A stretch of DNA of 64,000 nucleotides from Oopsacas minuta (taxonomy: Eukaryota; Porifera; Hexactinellida; Lyssacinosida; Leucopsacidae), in the NCBI GenBank assembly GCA_024704765.1, contig JAKMXF010000022.1:248001-312000 (forward strand), in the 5' to 3' direction. Numbering within the stretch: the stretch's first letter is position 1; the number at the start of each line of letters is the position of its first letter. The notes beneath the pieces are model-generated. The model ran no database searches, was not told where the DNA came from, and saw only the letters and a program-made list of their open reading frames with translations. This document shows, piece by piece, positions 43,701 to 54,820 of this stretch. Made by a program: the position numbers and the translations under genes.

Positions 43701-45417
43701 CCTTTGAACAGATCTGTAATCACTTTCTAGCTTCTGATACCTTAACATTGTTTGCTTGTTGTCTTCTTCCAATCTATTTATTTGTTGATCATGTTGTTTA
43801 ATAATGTTGTCAATATTCGTTAGCAGCTCAATTAATTTATTTATATTATCAGGATTAATAACCTTTTCAGCAGTTCCACTCCGGGAATAGCTCCTCTCTA
43901 AAAGAGGGCACCTTGCTGGAAGTTCAGAGGATCTCTCTTGACCTGAAAAGTTTTCAATTGAATTCTCTCTAGCTAGTTTCTCCTCTTTAATTGCTTCAAT
44001 TCCAGAAAATTCCTTGTTTAATTCTTTTTTCCTATCTTCTCTAATATGACTGGTATTATCCACTAATTCCATTTTTATTTTTGGGTTTTTTCTCTTTTTC
44101 CTTAATTTCCCTCCTTTTATACATTTGCCCGAGCCATGACCTTTGTAACAGTAGATGATGTAAGTATATTTCATAACAAAATTAGTACACATGTTTGTAC
44201 TTAGTACGTAGAATATATAGTAATTACTATACTTTACGTCAAATAATGAGATGTTTGACAATATACCTCGTATAGGAATATTCTAAAATGCTACAGGATC
44301 AAGTTCGTATTAAAAAGCGCATAAAACACGAATTAAAGCAAAAGCAAATGATCCTCAGGAAACGTTTGATGGATATGGGGGAAGAACTAGAGACGCTCAA
44401 CTCTCTTCTGTCCAAAGCAAAAGCACAAGTTTCAACGAAAGAACGAGAAGTAATTATTACAAGTGAAAAGATGAAAAGGATGGCTAAATCCAACGAACAG
44501 CTACAGAGAACTAATGAAATGCTACGTCTCAATTGTAAGGAATTGCAAGAAGAGACAAACGAGAAAGATTCAAAGTTTAATCAAGTAAATACAATTTTGT
44601 ATTTAATTTTCGCAATTTATACAGTCGAGTCTCTGAATAACGAAAACGTCAGGGACATCGCTTTTGTCAGTTTTAGGCAGTTGTCCGCTTCTCAGAGTGT
44701 CCGTTTTGGGAGACTCCACTGTACATATATTGTTTATAGGAGAGAGACAAGAGAGAGAAATTACGTACTTTTCTGATGAATAGAGTAACTGCAGAGAAAA
44801 TAGATTGGGAGAACAAACTCAGACTTAAAGTACAGAAAACAGAAGAAGAGTATATGGCTACAATTCGTGAACAAGCTAACATGATTCAAGATCAACAGGG
44901 TATGTTAGAACAACTGAAAGATATCGTATTAGATAAGGAGGAGAGAGGATTAGAACGTCGTTACAGGACGCCTACAGCTCATCGCAAGCGTCCCAGCACT
45001 GATAACAACAAATGGTTACAACACAATCCCTCTGACAGTATCAAAGTAGATACTCTCATGCAGCCAAGCTTTAAGAAGAAGAAGACAGTACAGAATCCCT
45101 CGTGCAGAACTCTATCCGGCAAAGACATAGACCGGTACGTATTGACTCACCAAGAAGAAGCTGCTGACGGTGATGTGATGACACACCTATATAAAGGTGA
45201 CGTCACCAGGACAAGGGGTGGAGGCGCAGCTGTAAAATTCACTGACGTTGAGTTGTTAGAAAATATTGATTCTCATGGGAAGAAATCGGAATTTAAGGTT
45301 CCAAAAACTCCTCAAACTCCTCATTCCAAATCTCGTGCAGGGGGGAAACGGTATTCAGTTGCAATAGAGGGTCATCCTAGTGGGGCACCTCCAGCCATTG
45401 TGAATAGAGTTGTATAA
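40800..45417 (+). CDS. KIF23: KIF23/MKLP1 kinesin-6, centralspindlin motor
   Basis: Seven exons (40800-41123, 41179-41393, 41663-42086, 42150-42407, 42619-43053, 44297-44584, 44740-45417) give 873 residues. Plus-end-directed kinesin-6 that, with RACGAP1, forms centralspindlin at the spindle midzone for cytokinesis. Motor motifs: P-loop GITNSGKT (about 118-125), switch I NHNSSRSH, switch [10 protein letters not shown] and [15 protein letters not shown]. The neck, coiled coil (exons 6-7) and C-terminal box ([12 protein letters not shown] ... [19 protein letters not shown]) are specific to KIF23. The usual long kinesin-6 insert in the motor head (exon 3 start, acidic) is present. Introns 4 and 6 contain short MITEs. 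Intron 5 (1.2 kb) contains an antisense MATH-domain gene. Confidence 0.95.
42433..42589. mobile_element. pogo-like MITE in KIF23 intron 4
   Basis: Left end CAGTGTAACACTGGATGCC and inverted right end CAGTGAAACCTCCACAAACGG share CAGTG(T/A)AAC, with exact TA duplications on both sides. 157 bp, non-coding, taking most of the 211-nt intron. Confidence 0.7.
43095..44072 (-). CDS. coiled-coil MATH (TRAF-C) domain protein, nested in KIF23 intron
   Basis: Intronless, about 325 residues from the ATG at 44072; the open frame extends to an ATG at 44261, but that extension is AT-driven and not family-like. A charged N-terminal region is followed by a long coiled coil ([20 protein letters not shown] ... 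[20 protein letters not shown]). A C-terminal MATH/TRAF-C domain follows: [55 protein letters not shown], matching TRAF landmarks GPxFYxxxYGYK, ...LPWPF and ...YIKDDxLFIKV. No RING or TRAF zinc fingers, so it can trimerise and bind receptor or adaptor peptides but not act as an E3. It lies fully within KIF23 intron 5 on the opposite strand. Confidence 0.8.
   Translation of the reverse strand: MELVDNTSHIREDRKKELNKEFSGIEAIKEEKLARENSIENFSGQERSSELPARCPLLERSYSRSGTAEKVINPDNINKLIELLTNIDNIIKQHDQQINRLEEDNKQTMLRYQKLESDYRSVQRENRQMRELLRRQGHRVAERVSTVEQGQKRLEEMNIRTLSEIETDIRRRKIHPGEPSIVNLVNGVEWTVEEIQSLLDEQKDLWGPCFYLRDYKFQVNIATNVRNGYLAFYVALVKGIHDDELEWPFRGEIIYVLRNQEKEDEYLRKEFVITSTQANENFTKPKEMRNTPIGFPKFIKIETLREDKYSKDDCIKITLMINPIT
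44622..44721. mobile_element. 100-bp pogo-like MITE in KIF23 intron 6
   Basis: Left end CAGTCGAGTCTCTGAATAACG and inverted right end CAGTGGAGTCTCCCAAAACGG, with exact flanking TA duplications (44620-44621 and 44722-44723). It occupies 100 of the 155 nt of the intron and ends 18 nt before the splice acceptor. Confidence 0.85.
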
Positions 45418-46460
45418 TTATCCAATGTTACCTATTTTTGATATGTCAGTTAATGGGAGATTTAAAGAAGCAGATCTAATTGTAAGAGCTCTTTGATCTT
45501 CTCTCTGAAATGAAAATATCTACCTGACGAACTGATCAACATTGTAACACACAGCATTAGTACTACTTCTACTTATAATTCTACTTCAATCAATTCATAC
45601 ATTATATAGCGGAGATAATTCAACTCGACTTAGAGATTAATTATTAAATTCACATTACCATAATTGGGGAGTGTGGGGAAGCAAAATGAAATCGATAATA
45701 TTAAGCAAACAATCCCAGTGGATAATTCAATAATACGTGATGCTGTTCACGTGTTGTTTGTGGAGTGGAGTTTGCAGAACAGCAAATTCAATATTGCATA
45801 GATTTGCCTTGCAATTGCTAATTGGCGACCACGCTAAATGTCTTAGCTATACTAAACTCATGCCTCTGTTAACAGTAAATAGTGTGCTGTTAATTAATAG
45901 GAAACAGCAAAAGTGGTTGTTCACAACAGTATTTTACCATCCCTGTATACTACCTTATCAATCTTCACCTGAAATGACCTATGGCTAGGTTATGAGGGAC
46001 CTTTGAGTTTTGAATTGGCGAAGTTAAGATATTGAATTATTCTCTTACTTTCCTAATACGTTTGTTACATAATTAATTCAGACAGTCCATTGCACTGAAT
46101 ATAGTATTCTAATTTAGGAATCAACTTTAGTCACAACTTCTAAATTTCTTTTTAATTAAGTGTATTCTATTAATAGAATATAATTAATGCTATGAATTTG
46201 TATCTAAAATGGTTATTTCCAGAATTTTATTATCTCGTGTTGAAAAGTTCACGATCTAATGATGCATGCATTGATTCTAATCGGAGTCCTACTTCATAGA
46301 TACGTAGTTCATATTGAGATAATTTTATTGTTACGAATACTATGGGAATTCTTTTATTGGGATCACTGTACCGAATTGGTTTGTTATAAGCGACCCTAAT
46401 GGCCTGTCTGTATATTGGATTTGCAAATTTAGCAGACTAGTTTAACTCTTAAATTAGCAA
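45418..46460. other. intergenic region, no gene seen
   Basis: About 1 kb between KIF23 and RPL17. An 83-codon frame near 45737-45988 lacks any recognisable domain and is not supported. It probably contains the RPL17 promoter. Confidence 0.55.
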
Positions 46461-46955
46461 ATGACTAAATACGCTAGAGAACCAGATAATCTATCAAAAT
46501 CCTGCAAGGCACGCGGATCCAGTCTAAGAGTTCATTACAAGAACACACGAGAAACTGCTATGGCTATCAAGAGGATGTCACTCAAAAAAGCGCAGAGTTA
46601 TTTGAATGACGTAATCGAAAGGAAACAGATTGTTCCTTTCCGTCGTTATAACGGAGGTGTAGGTCGTAAAGCTCAATGCAAAAATCACAAATGGGCACAG
46701 GGTCGATGGCCTAAGAAGAGCGCATTGATTCTCTTACAACTGTTGAAGAATGTTGAGAGCAATGCTGACTTGAAAGGGCTTGACACAGACAAGTGTATTG
46801 TCCAACATATCCAAGTGAATAGAGCTGCTCAGATGCGAAGACGTACGTATCGGGCTCACGGTCGTATCAACTCCTATTTGTGTAGTCCCTGTCATGTGGA
46901 GTTGTTCGTGACGGAAAAGGAAGAAGACGTCCCTAAGGTCAAGAAAGATAAATAA
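46461..46955 (+). CDS. RPL17: ribosomal protein L17 (uL22)
   Basis: Intronless, 164 residues. [60 protein letters not shown] and [20 protein letters not shown] match eukaryotic RPL17 nearly residue for residue. uL22 lines the ribosomal exit tunnel of the 60S subunit. The basic C-terminal extension is shorter than in mammals (about 184 residues). Acceptor-like CTCTTAAATTAG ends three bases before the ATG. NDUFAB1 follows 167 nt downstream on the same strand. Confidence 0.97.
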   Translation: MTKYAREPDNLSKSCKARGSSLRVHYKNTRETAMAIKRMSLKKAQSYLNDVIERKQIVPFRRYNGGVGRKAQCKNHKWAQGRWPKKSALILLQLLKNVESNADLKGLDTDKCIVQHIQVNRAAQMRRRTYRAHGRINSYLCSPCHVELFVTEKEEDVPKVKKDK

Positions 46956-47122
46956 CTAATTTATAATATTAGGTGTATTCTAGTGTAGTGTCGTAGATTG
47001 ATGAGATTCTAGTGAATTATAGGCCAATACCATAATAGCTTTATTATACGTATTTACCTAAGAGATTATTATTCATAATTTACGTATTTATTCATAGCAA
47101 ATCATATCGAATCCATCGATTA

Positions 47123-47620
47123 ATGATGTCTTTATCTCACATATTCAAATCTCGAGTTATTCAACTTGCATTACTTCGTAACAAATCACTTTCTCGTTCA
47201 TTTGGTGGATCCATGGTTAAATTCCGATACACACTATTACCTCCAGTAATACAGAACTCTTCCTTATTTCATACTTTTAATACGCAATTTATTCGCTCAA
47301 TTCCTTTACTATCGAATAGACAGGTCCGTTTGTTTTCAGAGGATGGACTTCCTCCAACTTGGGAGGAAGTTAATAAGAAAATAATAGATGTGCTATCTGC
47401 TTTTGACAAGATAGCTCCAGAAAACGTATCTTTAGGTGCTCATTTCGTTAATGATCTTGGATTAGATAGTCTTGATATTGTTGAAATTGTAATGTCATTT
47501 GAAGATTTTTTCGACGTAGAAATTACAGATGACGAATTAGAAACTATTTTCTCTGGAAAAGATGCAGCAGATCTGATCGGTAGGAAACTAGAGATTCCAT
47601 TCCCTGAGGCAGCTTTATAG
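47123..47620 (+). CDS. NDUFAB1: NDUFAB1 mitochondrial acyl carrier protein
   Basis: Intronless, 165 residues: a long basic Ser/Arg-rich mitochondrial presequence (about 1-80), then an acyl carrier domain. The phosphopantetheine attachment Ser is in DLGLDSLDIVEIVM (about residue 115), followed by FEDFFDVEITDDELETI. This protein serves mitochondrial type II fatty-acid synthesis (lipoate supply), is an accessory subunit of respiratory complex I and a partner in LYR-motif complexes and Fe-S assembly. Another Met just after the first gives a second possible start one codon later. Confidence 0.94.
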   Translation: MMSLSHIFKSRVIQLALLRNKSLSRSFGGSMVKFRYTLLPPVIQNSSLFHTFNTQFIRSIPLLSNRQVRLFSEDGLPPTWEEVNKKIIDVLSAFDKIAPENVSLGAHFVNDLGLDSLDIVEIVMSFEDFFDVEITDDELETIFSGKDAADLIGRKLEIPFPEAAL

Positions 47621-47751
47621 GTATCCACTTAATAGTTTACATTAGGTATTCTCTACGTTATTATATTATAATTCATTACTGCGTTATTTTGATCTATACT
47701 AATAATCTGATTTTACATTAAATTGTACGCAAGTAATAATTGGCTATTTTC

Positions 47752-47935
47752 CACAGTCAATTCCCTAAACTTGAATAATACTCAAGGGACCGCGATAATT
47801 ACTTCGGTATAAGCAGAGTACGAAATAGCCGATGAATTTATGTTCCTTTGAAGGTTTGGGACCACATTTGTACTATTTCACACTTCAGTTTAAGTGGGTA
47901 TTCGATATATCCGTGTTTGACGGAAATTGGCTGTA
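47752..47935. mobile_element. MITE family A copy 5
   Basis: Begins CACAGTCAATTCCC, includes CAAGGGACCGCGATAATTACTTCGGTATAA and TTTGGGACCACATTTGTAC, and ends ATATATCCGTGTTTGACGGAAATTGGCTGTA. Sits between NDUFAB1 and NICN1. It is the longest copy and clearly alignable to copies 1-4. Confidence 0.85.
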
Positions 47936-48251
47936 TTCTCAGTCTCCTAATATATTTAAAGTGGCAATCTCTCTCTATTGTCTAGAGATACCTGAAATAT
48001 ATTAGTTTGTAGCTTCATCATTATATGCTTTTCAACTCTTAGTCTCCTCTTAACAGATGAATATCTCTATCCATCTGTAGGGAAGCCACTCACCTATAGA
48101 CACAATACATTAACTGTATGCAGTAGGCTGTTCTTATTGTCCATACTTCATATTTCTGTTTCTATAATTGTAGAGAATTAGTATCTCAAAATATTACTAA
48201 ATAGTTACTACTCACAAATTTGGTTATATTTGGTATAATTAAGCATTTTGC

Positions 48252-48860
48252 ATGGCCACTGAAGAAAATTTTATTTTAACTACCACAACTGAGAATAGTT
48301 CAGAGGTTCGGACACCTCCTTACCCTCCTCTCTGCTACGAACTCAAACTAGTACCTCCTGTTATCTATCAGTCACGTGCATTAAGGATAGAATTCAGGAA
48401 CTATTATGTAAATGAAATATCTATTAGAGCAATTTTCGAACGAGATGATGCTACACATTATTTCGTACTTGTTGACAGCTATTCTTTAATGCCAAACTGC
48501 CACACAGAACAAGGTTCTCATGACAGATTTGACATAGCTCTTGAGCTTCCAGAATCTTCAATTAATTTGTGTAAGATACAAATATTTTGTTATCAACTTT
48601 CTCAAAACTGGTGTTCATGGAGACTTAATAACATCAAACTATTCTCTATCACAGAATCTATACTTCAAGTTAAAAGTAAAGTAGACATAGAGCATGAAGA
48701 TACGAATGATACTGTGAAACTAATTAAGTCTCTAACATCTGTTCTTCAGGATAATATTACGTCATCTAATAGAACTGATAATATAGATACAAACACTAAA
48801 TTGACACCTCCTATCACAGGACCATGTTACAATATACAACTGCTATTGTGTGATCAATAG
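48252..48860 (+). CDS. NICN1: nicolin-1 (tubulin polyglutamylase complex subunit)
   Basis: Intronless, 202 residues (vertebrate 213). Diagnostic blocks: IEFRNYYVNEISIRAIF, DSYSLMPNCHTEQGSHDRF, a Leu/Ile-rich strand followed by WCSWRLNNIKLFS, and the C-terminal GPCYNIQLL. They correspond in order to nicolin-1's FKNYYTAFLSIRV, YCLMPDPHSEEGAQ, WLSFTVEELQIY and GCYDLNLL. Nicolin-1 is a subunit of the TPGS/TTLL1 tubulin polyglutamylase complex, so a function on axonemal or neuronal-type microtubules is expected. The predicted fold is a single beta-sandwich domain with a low-complexity acidic linker at about 145-185. Confidence 0.8.
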   Translation: MATEENFILTTTTENSSEVRTPPYPPLCYELKLVPPVIYQSRALRIEFRNYYVNEISIRAIFERDDATHYFVLVDSYSLMPNCHTEQGSHDRFDIALELPESSINLCKIQIFCYQLSQNWCSWRLNNIKLFSITESILQVKSKVDIEHEDTNDTVKLIKSLTSVLQDNITSSNRTDNIDTNTKLTPPITGPCYNIQLLLCDQ

Positions 48861-49007
48861 CACTTATTCTATAAGTTAAACATATTTAGAGGGAATTTAT
48901 TTAATTTTCCTTCCTATCTACATTAATTGTGGCTTTGAATTGATACAATATCTGTTTTATATTACATATTCATTGCTCAACCAATTATTAGCTATCCAGC
49001 TCTCGAT

Positions 49008-52000
49008 ATGAAGTATAATGCAATAACATTAATTTCCCTCATTTTATGTCTCTACCTCCCACACCCATCCCTGACTACACCTGTCTTCATCTGGTCCAAC
49101 AGGTAGGATAATATCTCATCTTTTGCACTCCTATTGAATTGCTATTTTTATGTACTTTAGAGATCGCCAGCTATCTAGAGGGACTACTCACTACCTTGGA
49201 AATGATTTAAGTTTCTTCTCATTTGATTACCAGATTCTAGACAACATCAAGAGAGCCGCTCCTGACGTTATCTTCGCTTTCGTTACATCTCCTGTAAGTT
49301 TAGTTTATGTTCTTATCCATGTTGAATTATTCTAATTTTACATGGTGTATCAACACAGAGAAAGTATTATTGTTCATAATTTCCACCATTAATCAGTGGT
49401 ATAGGCACGGATGATGATTGGTAGGGTTGGTTAGGTAGGGATCAGGATTAGTAGGACCCTCTTGTATTATAATTTGTAGAAATATGAACTCCGACCTATC
49501 ATTGGTAGGGCATGCCAACGCTACCATAGCCTACGTTTATAGTTAATTGCTATAATTGATCATTTCTCTACTTCTTCTACTTAAGCTGTTCTGTTTTAGT
49601 TTTCAGTTCCGTGTTACTAATACCATAAATACTCCAATCTATTATTAACTATTTTTCAAATTAACAATATAAATTCATATAATAAAAAATATCTACCAAT
49701 TTATTATTAATAATTTTCTCTATATTCAATTAAACTATTATACCTAAGAAGTAATAACGTAAGCTAACCAGCCCAGATATCTAAGAAATTCACAAATTCC
49801 AATAGGCAATAATTATGTGATTGGTAGTATGTTGTAAGTTATTACCTCTGTTTCTGCTCTGATTCCTCTTGATCATATTTATATGATTAATTAAGCATAA
49901 AGTGATATAGCATACACGAATTTTACTATTAGTAATTGCCTGATATTTTTACACTATATTATTACTAATTAACTAACCAATTTATTGCGAAACTACCTGT
50001 TTTTTATCATTTCGTTATTTCAATCTATATTTGTATTAATATACTGTAATTTTTCCTAATAAAGATTTGTATATTACAATATCCTTACTAATCAATATTC
50101 ATTATTATTGTCTAATATTGTATTCACAGCTTGCTCTTGACGATCTAACAACTGTATACACAAGTGATAATGATGCATGTGTCCATAACACCAAGGTAAT
50201 GTTAATGCTTATCCTATTTATAATGGCTCAAAATTCCAAACTCATACTTATTTTTCTTGCAATCGGGCCCCATTTCCACTACTCATTTCCTTCATCGCAT
50301 CGGTTATACTTGACTGTTGCTATATTATGAATGATAGCGATCATTTTCATTGAGATACACGAATCAGTTTGGGCATTCTCTGACTTTCAAATTATATATC
50401 TGTTTACTCTAATAGAATATTTGTTCATTATATCCTTCTACTGGTAGTGAAGATGCTTTAAATTTATATTAAACCATCTAATCATTTACTAGATGTTTTG
50501 ATTAGCTTGTTTCGTAGATTATTTTATATTTCTTTCTTTAGAATGCAATTCAAAACTCTATTTCTAGTCTTTTTATTGACGAACTATTCCCTGGATCAAA
50601 TTCGATCTTAACTGATCTTAAAAGGAGTTTTTCTAAGTTTGAGGATTACAAAATGGTAGAAATCTCATCAGACGGTAAGTTTATGGGATAACCAGTCTTT
50701 TATGGTATTTCACATTTCCTATTTTGCATATTATCTTTACTGCAAAAAGGTTGGGAATCGTGATCTATAGTCTTAGCTATATTGTATTCTGTATATGTAA
50801 TCTACGTTATAGTGTTTAGCGTTTGCAATACCCATCATCATGCATCACTTATCCAAATAATGTTTCTATTAATTGTGTAACCTAATAGTGCTTAGCTACA
50901 GAAAAACTCCTCAAATCATGTTATACAGACTCATCAATGACTGTATTAACCTTTAGTCGCATAGCCCGATAACTGACACCTAGCTATCCAACGGGGGTGT
51001 TGTCATTCGCGAATGACTGATATGTCTGAAATCCTCTATTATATAATTCAATGGAATGGTCAGTATATATTTTCCTATTCTACCATATTAGTAGACCATG
51101 TGTACAAGGAAATGGCTTGGAAATTTTTAGTCTAGGTCTAATGAGCGACGGGGTCCCGAGGGTTCTCCAGAACTCTCGAGACCGCCTTCGCTCATTGAAG
51201 AAATAGAATCGCTAGCCATCTCTAAGGCTCTTGGACTGTGAGGGTGTATATAACTAGTCTGTTGACTTGGTCACCATGAATATAGATAATCCTTATGTGA
51301 ACGGAACAATAACAAATGACAAAATTCTTCTGATAACTTACATTGGATCATGCAAAATCGGCGGAAAATGATAAATCATCATGGAAAATGCTGTGTAATC
51401 ATCAATGTGTTTGCTAAGTCAAAGTTTAGATGCACAACAAGTTGAAAATAATTGTGAATAACGAGTATGAAATACTATAGATGGATTTGAAGTCACTACT
51501 AGGAAATAAAAATATGGCAGAAAATGGCATATAAGTATAGTCATGGATGAAGTTATATATATATATGACAGTTAAAGGGTTAAGTAAAAGGTGAACTAAT
51601 TACAGTGTGGGGTGATTTATGATGTAAAATTATGAGAGACTTTGGAATGCCGAATAATTGTATTTCCACCAGTGACCATAGATATGTGTACTTATTATCT
51701 GTAGCACGTATCAATACTATGTTTGTATTAATGTCTACTATGTAAACGTATTACAGTTTCCAAACTTGAACTATAGCCAAAATACTTGAGAAACACAATG
51801 AATTTCATTGGATTGTGTAGGACTGTAAGATCTATATTCCTTATTGTACAAAAGTGGCCTATTAAATCAAACTCGTATACCAGAACTAATCCTCAATGCA
51901 ATATGTTTATACTTATAAAACGTGGAATCATTAAAATTATTCATTAATAAACCTATGTCTACAACTAAAGGTTATGGACCAAGATTTGGTTATCACTTAT

Positions 52001-52865
52001 AATTACTTCTTTAACACGTATTCATTAATTTAATGACTATTCATTGATTGCTCAAACAAAATTTGTTATTTCATCTTAATACTTCGCTTCTTCTAGCTTC
52101 TTGTAATATTATTATATTTGCAACAAGACGAAAACTCTGATTATCCTAAATTAACCTTCACAATAAATTCTAAGCATAATTAGCTGCCATAGACGAAGAT
52201 TCAATTTCTTGATAAACACGCATATGATTTTGTCTTTAATACAATAATACTTTAAACTTGATACATTTTGGTATCTATTTTATGGATATCATTTCTAGAA
52301 AAGTCTTTTAATATCTTATTATAGAATTAATTAACAAATAACCGGATATTGCATCTTATGGTTTTTGAGATTAACTATGATTTGTTATATCAGTTAATAT
52401 TATACAGTGATAACTTATGTCAGAGATGGAAATGTACCAAATCATTTCTCTTAAACATTTTCGGTAATTTTAATCTTGTTATTCTAGTTTCTTAACTACA
52501 GATAAAGGTAGGTAGATAAGCTATAAGTATTATCAATAATACACTTGGTTACCCCTCCCTCTTTTCTAATCTATCCATAAATACCTGAAAATTATAACAC
52601 ATCATATGACATACCTTGAACTCTGATTAATTGTACATGTGGATAATTTCAGAATTTATTAATGATACAGTACTAGCATCAAATTACGAATTATTTGACT
52701 TCCCTAACTCCCATTCTCAACTTAAAAGAGATATTTTCTGGAGTTAATTCTGATAAGAATAATTCCGAATATATCTATGATTTCAATGTGTTATTCTTTA
52801 GATGAATTTACTGATAAACTCAAGTTGCACGATAGATTGATAGTGATCATTACATCTGCTCTACC
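49008..52865 (+). CDS. ATP6AP1: V-ATPase accessory protein ATP6AP1 (Ac45), 5' part
   Basis: Five exons in frame (49008-49102, 49161-49293, 50130-50195, 50542-50674, 52802-52865) encode the N-terminal part: signal peptide (about 1-25, LISLILCLYLP) then TTPVFIWSNR at the mature N terminus. SFFSFDYQILDNIKRAAPDV, DDLTTVYTS, AIQNSISSLFIDELFPGSNS and LKLHDRLIVIITSALP follow. The order and the short hydrophobic strands match the luminal domain of Ac45, which assembles with the V0 sector of the proton pump. The last visible exon ends in phase 2; the rest (second luminal domain, C-terminal transmembrane anchor) is not found up to base 64000. The gene either has a very long intron containing the bZIP cluster or is truncated. 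Introns are longer here (0.35-2.1 kb) than elsewhere. Confidence 0.7.
50675..52801 (+). other. long ATP6AP1 intron, no gene seen
   Basis: 2.1 kb intron, AT-rich, with a strong hairpin at 51140-51196 and a short AT run near 51554. No supportable coding frame on either strand. Confidence 0.55.
51140..51196. repeat. 57-nt near-perfect hairpin
   Basis: AATGAGCGACGGGGTCCCGA folds onto the complementary stretch ending in TTCGCTCATT; the arms meet at GGTTCTCCAGAACT. Three or four mismatches or G:T pairs. More GC-rich than its surroundings. Resembles a small foldback element or a structured RNA. Confidence 0.75.
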
Positions 52866-53634
52866 GTAAGTTGATTTCTGGTAATATTTCTTTCATCTTT
52901 TTAATAGCATTAATATACTCCGAATAAGGACTTGAATCATTGTGTTAGGGGAATATGTATTATTTTTTATCTTTCAATTGTGTTTTGGTTTTAACTATAT
53001 CCGTCTTGCGAAATTTGTTCTTATCTTAGTTGTGCAACTCGAACGTTTGCATCAAATTTCTCGTAATTGTTTAATGTGCACTTAATTTAATTTAGTTATT
53101 ATCATGTTTACGTCTGTTTCTCCTACACTATGCTAAAGTCACCTTATCGGTTCGAATCACATTTACATTTTACTTCCAAATTAAGAAATTCTCATTGGTC
53201 CTAGAGTTTTACCACTCTCTCGAATTCACCCAAGAGATGGCTTAATTGCTTAGCTCTTCACACAAATACTATGTTACTACACTATTCTAATCTACACATT
53301 GCATGTAACAGTCATGACTTGTTATATTTGAAGATATTCTTATAATATTCTGAATAATTTATTAGCTCTTAGAAATAGTTTAAACACATAATCAAGCTTG
53401 TTATTTAATTTAAATTTACTAAAATTTATCTCATTTAATTAGTTGTAACGCACTGCACCTGTTGGAGCACCCTTTGCCAAATTGAGCCAATACAATCCTG
53501 TATGCAAATTAGTGCCTATCTTAAATTAACGTGAACTCACTGCTTTTCCAAGCAACTTTTCATCTACTTTAATGATTTTTTCTTACCTTTAACTCTCATT
53601 AGTACGCGACTCTTGAGAATACTTCCACTTTATA
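52866..53634. other. no gene seen
   Basis: AT-rich stretch after the last ATP6AP1 exon found. A tRNA-B-box-like GGTTCGAATC at 53153-53162 has no matching cloverleaf. Nothing else is supported. Confidence 0.5.
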
Positions 53635-53787
53635 CAGTGGAACCTCGTTAATACGAACACGGTTGATACGAATTTTAAGAATAGATATTTACATAAAATC
53701 AGATTCCTGCAATGCTTATTCAATTGGTATTACTCCGGATCAAGCGGACAAATTTCCGCTGGTGTTCGTATTAACTAGGTTCCACCG
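53635..53787. mobile_element. pogo-like MITE with CAGTGGAACCTCGTTAATACGAAC ends
   Basis: The left end CAGTGGAACCTCGTTAATACGAAC and inverted right end CGGTGGAACCTAGTTAATACGAAC match over 24 bp with two differences, flanked by TA on both sides. 153 bp, non-coding. Typical short pogo/Tigger derivative and the best preserved element in the window. Confidence 0.9.
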
Positions 53788-54820
53788 TAGTTCCCATCCA
53801 ATTGATGAATTTTCCTTCAATCAAAAGCTCCTACATAGAATACGATATTTGACTGCCCATGCAAGCAAATCAACGTTGTTTATGATTAGAATGTAAATAG
53901 AAAATAAATAATGAAATACTACCAGTATAGCATGCATCATATTCGGCCGTCAACAAGAATCTTTATGACGAATATTATTGAATACATGTGATCATTAGTG
54001 ATTCGAAATATTATTGAACTCTCGCAAGTACATTTCAAGATTTGTACAATCTTCCATTTATCTAGTAAAACACAACAGTTCTACGAACCACTATAGATAT
54101 GATTGTAATTACCAAATTCGTTTTCTTATTTCTTTTGAATTCATTTTGATTTCCAATCTTATATTCCTTCAATAACTTTAAGGTTTATACCACAAAACAT
54201 ACGCTCATCGGGGTAGTTATATAATTTCCTTAATACTCAGAAATTTACATTTCGTATTGACTTTCCATAACCAGAGTTTGACGCATGTGATAAACCGACT
54301 TTACAAGACACTTTTTCTTATCAAGACTCTCTTACTTAACCGTGTGTCGATACACTTTTCCATGAAAGATTTAGACCCAGTCCATATGAATATAATTGAA
54401 AATATTGATTATATTGAATATTTTGGATTAATCTGGTTTCCGCTTCATTGGAACAAACATTCCAGGACGAATGTGCCCCAAATTGACAAATCTATGCAAT
54501 CTGGGCTGAGCAGCATATACTCCTATACATTTAGAAATTTTGTTTATGAAAGATTCCTGAGACTATTCTTTCGATTTCCTAACAATTCTTAAGAGTGATT
54601 GTTAGATTCTCCAGTATATAAATTTATATTCCCTATCTTTACCTATTCTTCAGCTTGACAGCTATCAAATCGACTCATTCATTAAATAATTATTTTTATT
54701 ATGTTATGTATTATTACAAAAATATGTATAAATTATTGCTGCCACGAAGACTTGTCGCAAAAATTACTGCGATTTAATAGATATAGAATTGAATAAACTT
54801 TTGTAACCGAGAGGTCGCAT
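53788..54820. other. no gene seen
   Basis: AT-rich stretch before the bZIP cluster. A 111-codon + strand frame at 54257-54592 has no recognisable domain and AT-driven composition; not accepted. Confidence 0.5.

Noticed and set aside
45737-45988. 83-codon + strand frame upstream of RPL17
   Set aside because: No domain, Cys/Leu-rich composition typical of random AT-rich translation, and no paralogue in the window.
53120-53175. Possible tRNA gene because of GGTTCGAATC (B-box-like)
   Set aside because: The bases flanking the T-loop-like motif do not pair into a 5-bp stem, and no acceptor, D or anticodon arm could be built upstream.
53663-53896. 77-codon + strand frame
   Set aside because: Overlaps the pogo-like MITE 53635-53787 and reads its terminal repeat as codons.
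54257-54592. 111-codon + strand frame as a missing ATP6AP1 exon
   Set aside because: No similarity to the Ac45 second luminal domain or transmembrane anchor, and no clean acceptor with the required phase.
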